From positions 310,001 to 374,000 of the forward strand of contig CBDANN010000008.1 in assembly GCA_965197635.1 (NCBI GenBank): DNA of 64,000 bases, in the 5' to 3' direction. Source of the DNA: Bin87 sp965197635 (GTDB lineage: Bacteria; Chloroflexota; Dehalococcoidia; Lucifugimonadales; UBA3495). This document shows, in pieces, positions 28,615-38,389 of the stretch. Below the pieces are notes generated by a model. That model was not told the DNA's origin and did not search any database. It saw only the letters and a list, made by a program, of their open reading frames with translations. Position numbers and translations under genes: made by a program. Numbering within the stretch: position 1 is the first letter of the stretch; every line of letters starts with the position of its first letter.

Positions 28615-29212
28615 TTACTAATGAACCCCTCAGTACGCCGAAACCACGAACGCGGTTTTGCGGAACAGCATATTCATCCGAACCACAATACCCTGAACTT
28701 CCCGGTGGGGAACTCACTGGGCGACCTCGGACGGCATTTCAGGTTCCATGCCGTGAGGCCCGCGTTTCTCAGACCCGCTGAAATATCGGGATAAGGAGTT
28801 CGTATGCCGCGGGCTGGATCAGTGCAGCTCTGTTCTGCAGCAGTCGCCGTGTCCGTTGCTTTGGTGCTGGGGCAGCGCAGAAGATCATCACGGCTGACTG
28901 GAAGCAGTTTTCGGGGCAGGACAGCTGAATCTGGCTATGGTGGCCCCGTTGTGGGCGGCATCGCTGTAGGGTGCGTGTTCTGGACGGTGGAACAATGTTC
29001 CGACCAAGTATCGCGCATACGGAACGGGAGTGGTATGGTGCATAAAGGACGAGGATCCGGCAGCGGTTTGGGCGACGGTTACCGGGCCTCGCAGTGGACG
29101 GGGGCTATCGCTGCTTGACGAATGTCTAACAAACGAGTTCACGGGTTTTAGCTCCCGTCGACCCCATCTTGGCATCAGTCTAACGCTACTACCGAAAAAA
29201 TTCAAGAAGTCA
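28615..29212. other. Mostly non-coding stretch upstream of the restriction-modification gene
   Basis: The only candidate is ATG 28804 on the plus strand, preceded by AAGGAG, encoding a signal-like MPRAGSVQLCSAAVAVSVALVLG followed by low-complexity sequence to 29118. I do not recognise it; it may be the stub of a secreted protein. Confidence 0.3.
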
Positions 29213-29223
29213 GGGTGCCTGTA

Positions 29224-30470
29224 CAGGGCAATCGCATTTCAAACTAATATGAAAATGTGGCTAAACTTGGGGCGAGATTAAGTTTCCTGAGGTGGCTGCG
29301 ACGATGGACGATGTACCTATTTCGATGGTGGAACGGTTTGGAGTGCTGGCAGACCCACGAACTGGTCATGCCAAAAGGCATGAGTTGCTGGACATCATGG
29401 TGATCACCTTGTGTGCCGTGATCTGCGGCGCCGACAACTGGGTGGAGATCGAGGAGTTCGGCAAGGCCAAGAAGGAGTGGTTCCGGCGGTTCCTGGAATT
29501 GCCCAACGGGGTACCCTCCCACGACACCTTTGGGAGGGTGTTTGGTCTGCTGGACCCAGAGCAGTTTACGGCCTGCTTCATGGACTGGGTACGTTCGGTT
29601 AGTGAACTGGCCCAGGGGGAGGTGGTGGCCATAGATGGCAAGACCCGGCGGGGTTGCCACGACCGAGCCAACGGGCGCGGCCCACTGCATATGGTCAGCG
29701 CTTGGGCCACCGAGAACCGTATGGTGCTGGGACAGACCCGCACTGAAGCCCACTCCAACGAGATCACGGCGATACCGGAACTGCTCAAAGTGCTGGAACT
29801 GAAAGGATCCCTGGTAACTATCGACGCCATGGGCTGCCAGAAGAACATTGCTGGTCAGATTGTGCAAGGTGGGGCCGATTACCTGCTGGCGGTGAAGGCC
29901 AATCAGGGGGAGTTGCACGAGAACATCAAGGATTTATTCGCCTGCCAGGATTTATTCGCCTGCCAGGAGCGCGCGGAGTGGAATGGCGTGGCTTACAGAT
30001 ACCACGAGCAAGTGGGCAAGGACCACGGTCGGCGGGAACGTCGACGATGCTGGGTGATTACCGACCCTGAGGAACTGGCCTACGTGGACCCGCACCGGCA
30101 GTGGGCTTCCTTGGGAGCGGTGGCCCGGGTCAGCTACCGACGGAACGCTGGTACCAGTTCCCCAGAGGATACCCGTTACTACATTTGCAGCTATCCGGCG
30201 GACGCGACAACACTGCTGACAGCGGCGCGAAGCCACTGGGGCATCGAGAACAGCCTGCATTGGGTGTTGGACATGGCCTTCGACGAGGATCACAGCCGGG
30301 TGAGGACGGGTCATGCCGACCAGAATCTGGCGGTGATGCGACACCTGGCGCTGAACCTCCTCAAGCAGGAACGCACCGCCAAGGTCGGCATCAAAGCCAA
30401 ACGCAAAAAGGCAGGTTGGGACTTCGATTACCTCCTCAAAGTCCTATCCCTTTGAAATGCGATTGCCCTG
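29224..30470 (+). mobile_element. ISAs1-family insertion sequence
   Basis: 1,247 bp. Perfect 20-bp inverted ends CAGGGCAATCGCATTTCAAA at 29224-29243 and 30451-30470. The 10-bp duplication GGTGCCTGTA (29214-29223 and 30471-30480) spans the junction between the IS66 target duplication and the IS66 end. Confidence 0.92.
29292..30455 (+). CDS. ISAs1 family transposase (intact)
   Basis: 387 residues; the start may instead be the ATG at 29304. N-terminal DPRTGHAKRHELLDIMVITLCAVICGADNW and EVVAIDGKTRRG are typical of ISAs1. Further acidic motifs are LVTIDAMGCQKNIA and the C-terminal HWGIENSLHWVLDMAFDEDHSR. A short internal duplication (DLFACQ twice) is present. The frame is intact, so the element may still move. 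Confidence 0.93.
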   Translation: MAATMDDVPISMVERFGVLADPRTGHAKRHELLDIMVITLCAVICGADNWVEIEEFGKAKKEWFRRFLELPNGVPSHDTFGRVFGLLDPEQFTACFMDWVRSVSELAQGEVVAIDGKTRRGCHDRANGRGPLHMVSAWATENRMVLGQTRTEAHSNEITAIPELLKVLELKGSLVTIDAMGCQKNIAGQIVQGGADYLLAVKANQGELHENIKDLFACQDLFACQERAEWNGVAYRYHEQVGKDHGRRERRRCWVITDPEELAYVDPHRQWASLGAVARVSYRRNAGTSSPEDTRYYICSYPADATTLLTAARSHWGIENSLHWVLDMAFDEDHSRVRTGHADQNLAVMRHLALNLLKQERTAKVGIKAKRKKAGWDFDYLLKVLSL

Positions 30471-30566
30471 GGTGCCTGTAACAGTTCAGAGTTGGTGAGG
30501 TAAATTGGTCGAAAGAGGGTTGCGGGGCACTGGCGCTACCGGCGGTGGTTATGTCATATAACGGAT

Positions 30567-31932
30567 ATGGATCGGGAAATCGACCTCGCCACTGCCGACC
30601 GGGATGTCCTCATCGCCATCATCGTCCGGCAGCAGGCCATCATCGAGCGCCTGGAGAAACGGATTGCCCAGCTGGAAGGGCCGGCCAAACCCAGCGGTCC
30701 CCGACGGATGCCCGGTCTGAAACCCAAAGCCGACCGGAAGCCTGCCCAGCCCAAATTGCCACGCAAGCCGCGGCCCCACGGCTTTGCCCGGGCCCGTATG
30801 ACGCCCACCCAGCGGGTAGAACACACGGTGGATCAGTGCCCCGACTGCGGGACCCGGTTGTCCGGCGGTTGGGCCCAGCGCACTCGGGAAGTCATTGACC
30901 TGCCCCAGGTTCCGGTGCAGGTTACTGAGCACGTCTATATCGCCCGCACCTGTCCCCGGTGCCGACGCCACTGGACGCCCCGAGCGGCAACGGACGACGT
31001 GGCACTGGGCAAGCAGCGTCTGGGGGTCAACATCATCAGCCTGATTGCCGCCTTGCGGGAGGAGGCCCGGCTGCCCGTCCGCACCATCAGGTGGTATCTG
31101 GACGCCGTGCACGGGTTACGCCTCAGCCTGGGGGCCATCGTAGCTGCGACGCACCAGGTGGCACGAAAAGCCCAGGCTGTGGTGGCGGGCATTGTGGAAC
31201 GCATCCGGGGCAGTCCGGTGGTCCACGCCACACGATCTTTGACCAATCACACCGGCTGGCGGGAGGACGGCCACAACGGCTACGTGTGCGAGCCCTTGAC
31301 CAATCACCTTCAGCACCCCCACCGAGCGGTATTTTCTGCGGCGGGGCCGGGGCAAGACGGTGGTGGATGAAGCCCTGAGCGATGCTTTCTCCGGAGTATT
31401 GGTCAGCGATTTCTACGCTGCCTACCACCATTACGATGGCCCCAAGCAACGCTGCTGGGCTCACCTGCTGCGGGACATCCATGACCTGCGCACCCTCTAC
31501 CCCGATGATACGCCACTGGCCAGGTGGGCCGACGCTGTCCACGGGATTTACGACCGGGCCAAAACCTGCACTCATCCCCGGGCCAAGCGGCGGCGCACCG
31601 CCCAACTGGCCCTGGAACGACAACTGCTGGCCCTCTGCCAACCCTTCCGGCACGACCCGTCGGCAACCCAAGCCAAGCTGTGCCGACGCATCGAGCGCCA
31701 CCTCAAGGAACTCTTTGTCTTTGTGGCCGAACCGGACGTGCCAGCGGACAACAACGCCGCCGAGCGCAGCCTGCGCCACCTGGTCATCAGTCGCAAGATC
31801 AGCGGCGGCACCCGCTCGGAGCAAGGCACACAGAGCAAGATGACCTTGGCCTCTCTCTTCGGCACCTGGCGCGCCCAGGGTCTAAATCCTCTCGCCGCTT
31901 GCCGTCAACTGCTCATTTCCCCGCAACTCTGA
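30567..31932 (+). pseudogene. IS66 family transposase (copy 1), frameshifted and lacking the first catalytic Asp
   Basis: N-terminal coiled coil, zinc-finger-like CPDCGTRLSGG...CPRCRRHW, then the DDE core. Where the family reads VVHADETGW, this copy reads VVHATRSLTNHTGW because about 20 bp similar to DNA 50 bp downstream is inserted. The frame then shifts after NGYVCEPLTNH and continues from about 31360 as VVDEALSDAFSGVLVSDFYAAYHHYD to the end with DNNAAERSLRHLVISRKISGGTRS. Not functional as read. Confidence 0.85.
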
Positions 31933-31969
31933 ACTGTTACGGGTGCCTGAGCACCGGGAGGAGCCGCCG

Positions 31970-32521
31970 ATGAATGCTTCTGAGTACCGGCACGAATTAC
32001 ATGGCATGGCCGAACGTAACCGAGTGCAGGTCCAGGAATTGAGGAGCAAACTGACGGCTCTGGAAAAGCTCCAAGAGGCGCTTGACGAAGCTGCCTCCGA
32101 ATACGGCGACGAAGATGACCGGCCTGAAAGTGAGACTGGGACTGGAGCAGTCATGACCCATGCTGAGCTTCTGAGGTACGAAGACCCGCGTGATGCGTTC
32201 CTTGAGATGACCCTGCGGAATGGCGGAACCTTCCATCTGCGGACGGCCGCCGCCAAGATCTACGAATCAGCCCCGGAGCGTCGAAAGCGAGACTCCGTCC
32301 GCGCAATCCTGCATCGCTACGTCCGCAACAGCGACGATTGGGAAGATGCGGGCGACGGAGACTGGCGGGTCATCGGGGAAGCTGCTCTTGTTGGTCACGC
32401 ACCAGCCGACGCCAATGAGTTGGATACAGGTGAAGAGGCGGACGTGGAGGGACTGGCGTTGCCAGATGATAGCAGCGACGCGGTGGTGTCGTTGATCGGC
32501 CCCCCTGTGCCCGAAAATTAG
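31970..32521 (+). CDS. Hypothetical protein with coiled coil and winged-helix-like domain
   Basis: ATG 31970 follows GGGAGGAG at good spacing and encodes about 183 residues. The N-terminal half is a heptad-rich helix (ELRSKLTALEKLQEALDEA). The middle (DPRDAFLEMTLRNGGTFHLRTAAAKIYESAPERRKRDSVRAILHRYVRNSDDWEDAGDGDWRV) resembles a winged-helix domain that could bind DNA. The C-terminus is acidic. IS66 sits 22 bp upstream, so its own promoter has been displaced. Confidence 0.6.
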   Translation: MNASEYRHELHGMAERNRVQVQELRSKLTALEKLQEALDEAASEYGDEDDRPESETGTGAVMTHAELLRYEDPRDAFLEMTLRNGGTFHLRTAAAKIYESAPERRKRDSVRAILHRYVRNSDDWEDAGDGDWRVIGEAALVGHAPADANELDTGEEADVEGLALPDDSSDAVVSLIGPPVPEN

Positions 32522-32703
32522 CGTGTTTGATGGACATAATGATGTGCCGATTTTACCGTGTATGATGTTCTAAAAATGACATATTCAAGTTGAGATTTAT
32601 ACTTGAAAATGGTAAGATTATTTAGAACAAGTAATGTACGAGACCGACGGAGTTATGACCTCCGACGGCCTCTGGTTGACCCCCCCAGACCTCGAAATCT
32701 CGG
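32522..32703. other. AT-rich intergenic region
   Basis: Noticeably AT-rich for this genome, with imperfect repeats of TACTTGA/TTCAAGT type at 32583-32610 and a small hairpin CGGAG-ttatgac-CTCCG at about 32648-32664. It may contain the promoter or left boundary of the transposase gene that follows, but I found no partner for an inverted end. Confidence 0.3.
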
Positions 32704-33937
32704 TTGGTCGTTTTGGATGATAAAACACCTCAGAGTGAACCGCAAGAGCCTAAGGTAGATGACAGACTCGACGGGTTAGATATGGCCCGCTTGAACCAGC
32801 TCCTGTTCAAGCTGGTTCCCGTCAAGCGCCGCCGCCACCCGTCCTTGCCACACCATCGCTTGGTGATGGTGAAGTTTTTGCTGTTGGCGTACCGGCAAGT
32901 GGAGAGTGACGGCGAGGCCATAAGTCTTTATCCCCTGCTCGACCGGCTCGGCGCCGAGCCGAGGCTTGCCAAATCCTTCGGCTTCGCCAACGGCGTGCCC
33001 TCCGAACGCTGGGTGGTGCTGACGCACCGGAAGTTGGTCGACAACTGGGATGTCCTGCAGGCGGTGTTGCCGTGGCAAGTCTGCAAACCCTCGCGTGTTC
33101 TTGATATGCACTCGGACCGGTCCAGTTTGATTGCCAGAGTGAAGAAGCTGAAAGCCTACGGGCTGGAAGATGCGGTGAAGCGGATGTTTCCGGGAGCGGG
33201 CAAAGGTCCTGACCCGTACGACCGATTGCCGATAGTGCTTGTACTGCTGGCGTCCTATGATCCGGACGGCAAGGGCGTGGTGAACATGACCGCTTTGGTT
33301 GAGGCGTTGCACGAGGATGCGTCTTTGCGGGAGATATGCGGTTTTACCGACTTGGTGCCCAGCCGTCCGACGTTCGTTCGGACACTCGAAATCCTGGAGC
33401 AGGATGGCAACTGGCCAATCTTGCAGGAGATCAAGCACCACGCCGTCGACGACCGGCGTACCGGAGACCCGGAGTTTGGGCGTTGCGTGGCGGTGGATTC
33501 GACGGTGATACCGGCCTACTGCAATCCGAACCGTAGGACCGCAAGGTACGGAGCCGAAGGTTGTGACCCAGCCACCTGTCAATGGTGCCGGAAGTGCCGT
33601 GGAGACCCGGACCGTTGTGCTTGCGCGCGCAGCGACCCCGAAGCCAGCTGGATCAAGAAGTACGATGCTCGTGCCGCCAAAGGCTACATCTGGGTCTGGG
33701 GGTACAAGTACCACATGCTGGTTGACGTGGAAACCGGTGATGAAATCGTGGGGATCCTGACGAATGACAGGACGGGCGACAGCCCAATTTTGCGCGAGCT
33801 CTTCCTGTTGGCCGAAGCCACGTTCCCTTGGTTCGCGCCGGAGTTGCTACTGGCTGACCGCGGTTACGACAGTCGGAAGAACGTCCAGTTCCTCAATGAC
33901 CGGGGCGTTCACACTGTCATTCCCAAAAGGGAATTAG
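32704..33937 (+). pseudogene. IS1182/IS5-like DDE transposase, 5' part (split by IS1380 copy 3)
   Basis: About 411 residues from a TTG start. It has a helical N-terminus (ARLNQLLFKLVPVKRRRHPSLPHHRLVMVKFLLLAYRQ), FGRCVAVDSTVIPAYCNP (first Asp), a cysteine-rich insert CDPATCQWCRKCRGDPDRCAC, YKYHMLVDVETGDEI and LLLADRGYDSRKN (second Asp). The frame is interrupted after IPKREL by IS1380 copy 3. It resumes at 35647 as GAGRFHHRVYNHHG. This transposase is the one closest to the right end of the 26-kb island. Confidence 0.75.
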
Positions 33938-35641
33938 CCCGAATCCACCGAAGGGAAACCGTGGCGGCGGTCAGAGGAGGGATGAGGGACCAGGGATCGG
34001 GCAGGCGGGGACCTGATGCCGATGAAATGGACGATGTGGGGCGTGGATGCCGGTCCAAAGAGATGTTGACGACCCGTAGTAGCGGCGCGGGAAGCGATTT
34101 TCAGCGCCGATCGCCGGCGGAGGCCATCAGGAGCCGATGGCGCGGCTGGGCCAGACAGTTAGGTAATCTGGTGGACAGGTCAGACGCCGCGGGCGTGGTC
34201 AAGAAGGGAGTGGCAGTGCGCGCAGTCTGGCCAGGGCGCTGCTGAACTGGTTTCGCCAGGGCCAGCCCTGGGGGAGATGCAAAGTGAGGCGGCGTGCCTT
34301 GCGGGTGAGGCGTCCGGCCAGGGAGAAGAAGCGCCTGCGCAGGGTCTTGGTGGTCGCCACCGGCTCGCCCAGCCCGAGGCGCGTGGTCCAGCGGGCCAGG
34401 TTGTGGGCCATCGTCTGGACGGCCAGCCAGGCGGCGTTGGCGGGGAGCGGCCCGAGGGCAGGTGGTTGAGACCCACCCCGTACTTGAGGTCGCGGATGGC
34501 GTTCTCGATCTCGGCGTGGCGGCGATGATCGGCCTCCAGTTCCAGGGTGTCGCCGTCTCTATCGGTGATGAAGCCGTGATAGCTGTAGTCGACCAAGAGG
34601 GCCAGCTGGGAGTTGGGCGTGGGCTGCACCCTTCGGACGATGAGACGCACCGGCACAGCATCGGGCTCACTGGCGAAGGGAGTGTAGCTGGTTTCGGCCA
34701 CGTCGGCGGCGCCCTCCATCCAGTAAGGGATGGGCGTCCAGTCCTCTTCAGGTATGGCTGCGATGAGATTGCGCAACTGGGCGTGCTGGCGGACGGTGAT
34801 GGAGAAGCGGACCTTCATCTTGCGGCAGACGGCGACGATGTCGTGGTTGTAGAAGCCGCTGTCGGCCCGCATGGTGAGCGGTCCGGTGGCTCCGGCGCAG
34901 CGCACTCGCCTTACCGTCTCTCGCAGGAAGTGGGCCGGCCGCGAGCGGTGTTGGCGCGTCCCTGGCGCAGCCGAGCCATCAGCACGTCGCCGGCGCCAGC
35001 GGCGACGGCGAACAGCGGGTGATAGCCCCGCTGGCCGGTGTAGGTGTGGCGGCGCGCCCCTTCCTTGGCCGGACCGTAGGTCTCACAGATGGTGGAGTCC
35101 AGGTCGATGGTCAACGGATCATCGCCCGGTCCGGCCCCGGCGCCCCAGGCTCGGGCCAGCGCCTCACGGCTCACCCGATCCAGCTGCCGCGCGTGGCCCC
35201 AACGGAAACTCCGCAGGAACGTACCCAACGTGGACGGCGCCTTGACCACACAGCCCAGCACCTGCTCGGTCCCGCCAGCGCGCAGCGCGTCGGCGTCGTC
35301 GATGCAGTCGCCACCGGCCAGGGCCGACGCCACCAGGGTCAGCATCTTGTCCCCAGCATTCGCACGACCCGGTGCATCTCCCAAGTCAACGTGGCGGTCC
35401 ACCAGTTCGCCCAGACCCAGGTGATGGGCCAGCGTGACCGGCAGGATCAGTCCGGCGTTGGCCACCAGGCGGTGATCGTCGAAGGCGACCTGGATGCGCT
35501 CAAGGCGCTCAGGTGGTAGCATCCGTTGGGTGCTCCTTGTTCCGGGTTGGTTTGGTGTCTCACAAACCATTATCCCCGAAGCCGGGAGCACTTTTTCAAC
35601 CCTTCAGCACGACACCAACCTCATCCTTTCGGTGATTGGGG
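33938..35641 (-). mobile_element. IS1380-family insertion sequence, copy 3
   Basis: 1,704 bp. The target duplication is ATTAG at 33933-33937 and 35642-35646. The right end reads TTCGGTGATTGGGG, one base shorter than the other copies. Excision restores the host transposase frame (IPKREL-GAGRF). Confidence 0.9.
34199..35522 (-). pseudogene. IS1380 family transposase (copy 3), two 1-base deletions
   Basis: Nearly identical to copy 1. A missing C at about 34936 breaks the frame after RQGRANTARG, and a missing A at about 34447 breaks it again after HLPSGR. Both losses shift the frame, so it is inactive unless they are assembly errors. Confidence 0.88.
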
Positions 35642-36128
35642 ATTAGGCGCCGGCCGGTTTCACCACCGGGTTTACAACCACCACGGGGTTCCGACCTGCG
35701 AGCATGGCAAACTGATGCAGTACGTCCGCGCCGACGCGCTCACCGAGAACTATGTTTACGTCCGCGCCGAGCAGTGCAGCGGGCTGGAGGACTGCCTGCG
35801 TCGTGGGGCGGACCCGCCGCCTGTGGGATACGCCGTTCATGAGAACGAGGTTTGGGTCGATCCCAAATCGGATCCCTGGGTCTTCGGCTATCCGTACCGG
35901 CATGGCAGTGCGGAGTCCGGCGCCCTCTACCGGTACCGCTTGGTGGTCGAGCGGGCTTTCGGTGAAATGAAGAAACCGGGCCGGCTGACCCAGTTCCAGT
36001 TCCGAGGGGAGGCACGGGTGCGGTTGCACTCGGTGATGTGTTCACTGATGGAGCAGATCGCGATGGTGGTGGCCCTTGACCAGCGGCATGATGCCAGGCA
36101 GGTAGCTGAGCTGGCGATGGCGGCGTGA
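35642..36128 (+). pseudogene. IS1182/IS5-like DDE transposase, 3' part
   Basis: Continues the split gene with TCEHGKLMQYVRADALTENYVYVRAEQCSGLEDC, then YRLVVERAFGEMKKPGRLTQFQFRGEARVRLHSVM, which carries the catalytic Glu, and a C-terminal helix. The whole protein without IS1380 would be about 570 residues. Confidence 0.75.
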
Positions 36129-36207
36129 CAGGGCGGTTCTGAAGCGGAGGCTGGCGGCAACGGCAGATGTGTCTTGGTCAATCTACGGCCGAACTCGGTC
36201 CGCGTGA

Positions 36208-36241
36208 AGCACCGGTGCTGGAATGGGCGCCGGTGCTTTTT
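36208..36241 (+). terminator. Rho-independent terminator after the split transposase
   Basis: AGCACCGG (36208-36215) pairs with CCGGTGCT (36230-36237), followed directly by TTTTTG. Good position 80 bp after the stop. Confidence 0.75.
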
Positions 36242-36368
36242 GTTGTCTGCCGGCGTTGATTTGTCCGGTATGAGGTCCCTCGGCACGCGAGCGGTAGTTA
36301 GTGCGCCTCTGGCCGTCGCGCCTTCGTCCAAACAGAGCCACGCGCGGTGATTTCGGCACATTTTCAAG

Positions 36369-36480
36369 CATGAATCATCAATCCGGTTTTCGTAGAGGGC
36401 TTGGTAAGATTCATGCACCTCAACCAATTAGGCTACGTTTTACGTTTTTAAGTTTCCTACTTGAACAATCCTACTTTGAA
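36369..36480 (+). repeat. Right end of the island: subterminal hairpin, inverted repeat and target duplication
   Basis: CATGAATC (36369) pairs with GATTCATG (36409). The 19-bp inverted end is at 36456-36474 and TTTGAA at 36475-36480. Confidence 0.7.
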
Positions 36481-37477
36481 GGCGGCGGGCACTCGATTTC
36501 CAACCTGTACATTAGTGGGAGCGATAGCGACGTAGGGCTGTTCGGACGCACGTGGAGTGACAGTCACATACGGAACTTACGCCTGCTGTCCGTTACCGTG
36601 ACCGGTCACACTAGGGTTGGTGGCCTGGTCGGAGATAACGTGGGGGGTACAATCACTGCCAGTTCCGTCACCGGCCTCGTGATTGGGTATAATTCAGTTG
36701 GTGGCCTGGTCGGAGATAACGACGGGGGTACAATCGCTGACAGTTACTCCACCGCCGCCGTGACCGGCAGCGGAGGCCTCATCGGCGGGTTGGTCGGGTA
36801 TGTGGATACCAACACCACGATCAAATCCAGCTACGCCACCGGGAACGTGAACAGCGGCGGGGGGGATGCCGGTGGACTGGCCGGTCGAATAAGTTCCGGC
36901 GGCACCATCACCGCGAGTTACGCTTCCGGGGACGTGACCGGCAACGGCGACGGCGATACCGGCGGCCTCGCCGGGAGTAACTACGGTAGCGGAATCACCG
37001 CCAGTTACGCATCCGGCAACGTAGTCAACCGCTACGAATATTACGGACGCAGGACCGGCGGCCTGATCGGGTACAACACCGGTATCGTTATCTCCGGCTA
37101 CGCCGCCGGCGCCGTTACCGGTCACGGGCAGGTTGGCGGCCTGATTGGCGAGAACCACAGCACGTTGGTCACCGCGACCTACTCCACCGGCAGCGTTACC
37201 CTCTTGCCCCTGGAAAGTAACTCTGAAGACGCCAACGCCGGCGGTCTCATTGGGTCTGGAAGCGGCTCGGTCAACGCCAGCTACTGGGACACCCAGACCT
37301 CCGGCCAAACCGACAGCCCAGGCGGCGGCAACCCCAAGACGACCCAGCGAGTTGCAGTCGCCTACTGGAGCCTCCGGAATCTACGCGACCTGGAACTCGG
37401 CCCAGTGGGACTTCGGTACATCCAGCCAGTACCCGGCGCTGAAGTTCGGTGTCCTCAGCGTGACCGACCAGCGTTAG
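36481..37477 (+). pseudogene. FN3/GLUG-repeat surface protein, 3' half
   Basis: Continues from 10421. It has about eight GLUG-type repeats (VGGLVGDN-GGTI-xxSxxxGxV, e.g. VGGLVGDNDGGTIADSYSTAAVTG and TGGLAGSNYGSGITASYASGNV), then the usual cap NASYWDTQTSGQ. An extra C in CCC at 37343-37345 shifts the frame. In the corrected frame the protein ends SELQSPTGASGIYATWNSAQWDFGTSSQYPALKFG...VTDQR at 37477. The repeats form a beta-structure common on bacterial surfaces. Confidence 0.8.
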
Positions 37478-37558
37478 AGAGCGGCCCCGGGCCGGGGAAT
37501 TGCCAGGGTCAGGATTAGGAGATTAGCGGGATTTGGAAACAATGGCAGTCGCATCAAC

Positions 37559-38362
37559 TCAATCCCGCCAATCCTGTAATCCCAAGAATCCTGACCCCAA
37601 CGATGGCCCTCCGGCGGATAGCAGTTCGGCCAGCGCCGCGGTAACGTCCGCCGGCGCGTCCAGCCGCCAATGGGCACACGTATCCGCATCAGCCGGCCCC
37701 ACGAAAACGCCAACGCCGCCGGCGGCCTGGGCAGCGCGGAAGGCATCTTCGTCGGTGGCGTCGTCGCCGATGTAGATGGGAAAGGCGTCGGGAGCCAGCC
37801 GGGAGCGTATCAGCATCAGCGCGCGGCCCTTGTCCCAATCGACGGCCGGACGCAGTTCCAGAGCAGACTTGGCGGTGGTCACGCGGCACAGGCCGGCTGC
37901 GACTAGAGGCTGCGCCACGTCGTGGAATACCGAAGCCACGGCGTCGTGATGTTCCTCCGGTGTCCGGCGGTAGTGTACGGTCAGCGTCAGGGTCTTGTCC
38001 TCCAAGAACGCGCCTGGGATGCCGGCCAGAGCCGCCTCCATGATCCCAGAGACCTGCGCGATGTCCGGCAGCAAGGCATTGACGGCAGGATGCCGGTATT
38101 CCAGGCCCTGCCCCCGGATTTCCAGGCCGTGATTGCCTGCGTACACCAGCCCGGCGACGCCAACCTTTCGGGATACGTCATCCAGGGCACGGCCGCTAAT
38201 CACGCCCACCGTGCATTTCGGGATGCGGGCGAGTGCGTCCAGCAGCGGGGCGTTGCCCGGACGCAGCACAGCATCCTCCGGGCGCGGCGCTATTTCCGAC
38301 AGGGTGCCGTCAAAATCGAGTAGCAGGAGGACGGGCGATTGTCCGGCGAGCTGGCAGAACAA
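37559..38362 (-). CDS. otsB: Trehalose-6-phosphate phosphatase
   Basis: A 267-residue HAD phosphatase. Motif I is LLLDFDGTLSEIAPRPEDA, motif II VGVISGRAL with NHGLEIRG, and motif IV YIGDDATDEDAFRAA. It removes phosphate from trehalose-6-phosphate, the second step of trehalose synthesis. It lies downstream of otsA with one small gene between them, same strand, so they are probably co-transcribed. Confidence 0.93.
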   Translation of the reverse strand: MFCQLAGQSPVLLLLDFDGTLSEIAPRPEDAVLRPGNAPLLDALARIPKCTVGVISGRALDDVSRKVGVAGLVYAGNHGLEIRGQGLEYRHPAVNALLPDIAQVSGIMEAALAGIPGAFLEDKTLTLTVHYRRTPEEHHDAVASVFHDVAQPLVAAGLCRVTTAKSALELRPAVDWDKGRALMLIRSRLAPDAFPIYIGDDATDEDAFRAAQAAGGVGVFVGPADADTCAHWRLDAPADVTAALAELLSAGGPSLGSGFLGLQDWRD

Positions 38363-38389
38363 GGGTCAGACCAAGCTTGCTCTCGATAA

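Larger units (their letters stand above)
29221..31940 (+). mobile_element. IS66-family insertion sequence, copy 1 (with ISAs1 nested in its left end)
   Basis: Inverted ends GTAACAGTTCAGAGTTG (30478-30494) and its complement (31924-31940). The 8-bp duplication GGGTGCCT lies at 29213-29220 and 31941-31948. The first three bases (GTA) occur twice because ISAs1 inserted immediately after them. The IS66 itself is about 1,463 bp with a tnpC-type gene only. Confidence 0.85.
10422..36474. mobile_element. 26-kb transposon-like accessory island with 19-bp inverted ends
   Basis: The left end GTAGGATTGTTCAAGTAGG (10422-10440) and right end (36456-36474) are perfect inverted repeats of 19 bp. TTTGAA flanks both outer sides (10416-10421 and 36475-36480). 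Removing the island and one TTTGAA restores an uninterrupted in-frame GLUG-protein gene. Cargo: helicase, PLA2-like protein, small membrane protein, RCC1 lipoprotein, restriction-modification remnant, winged-helix-like gene and many ISs. The transposase responsible is not certain; the split one at 32704-36128 is nearest the right end. Confidence 0.7.

Noticed and set aside
28804..29118. 104-codon plus-strand frame with a signal-like start
   Set aside because: After the first 23 residues the composition is low-complexity and unlike a folded protein. I keep it only as a possible stub.
10422..36474. Island as an integrated prophage or ICE
   Set aside because: No integrase, phage structural, conjugation or replication genes were seen, and the ends are inverted rather than direct att-like repeats.
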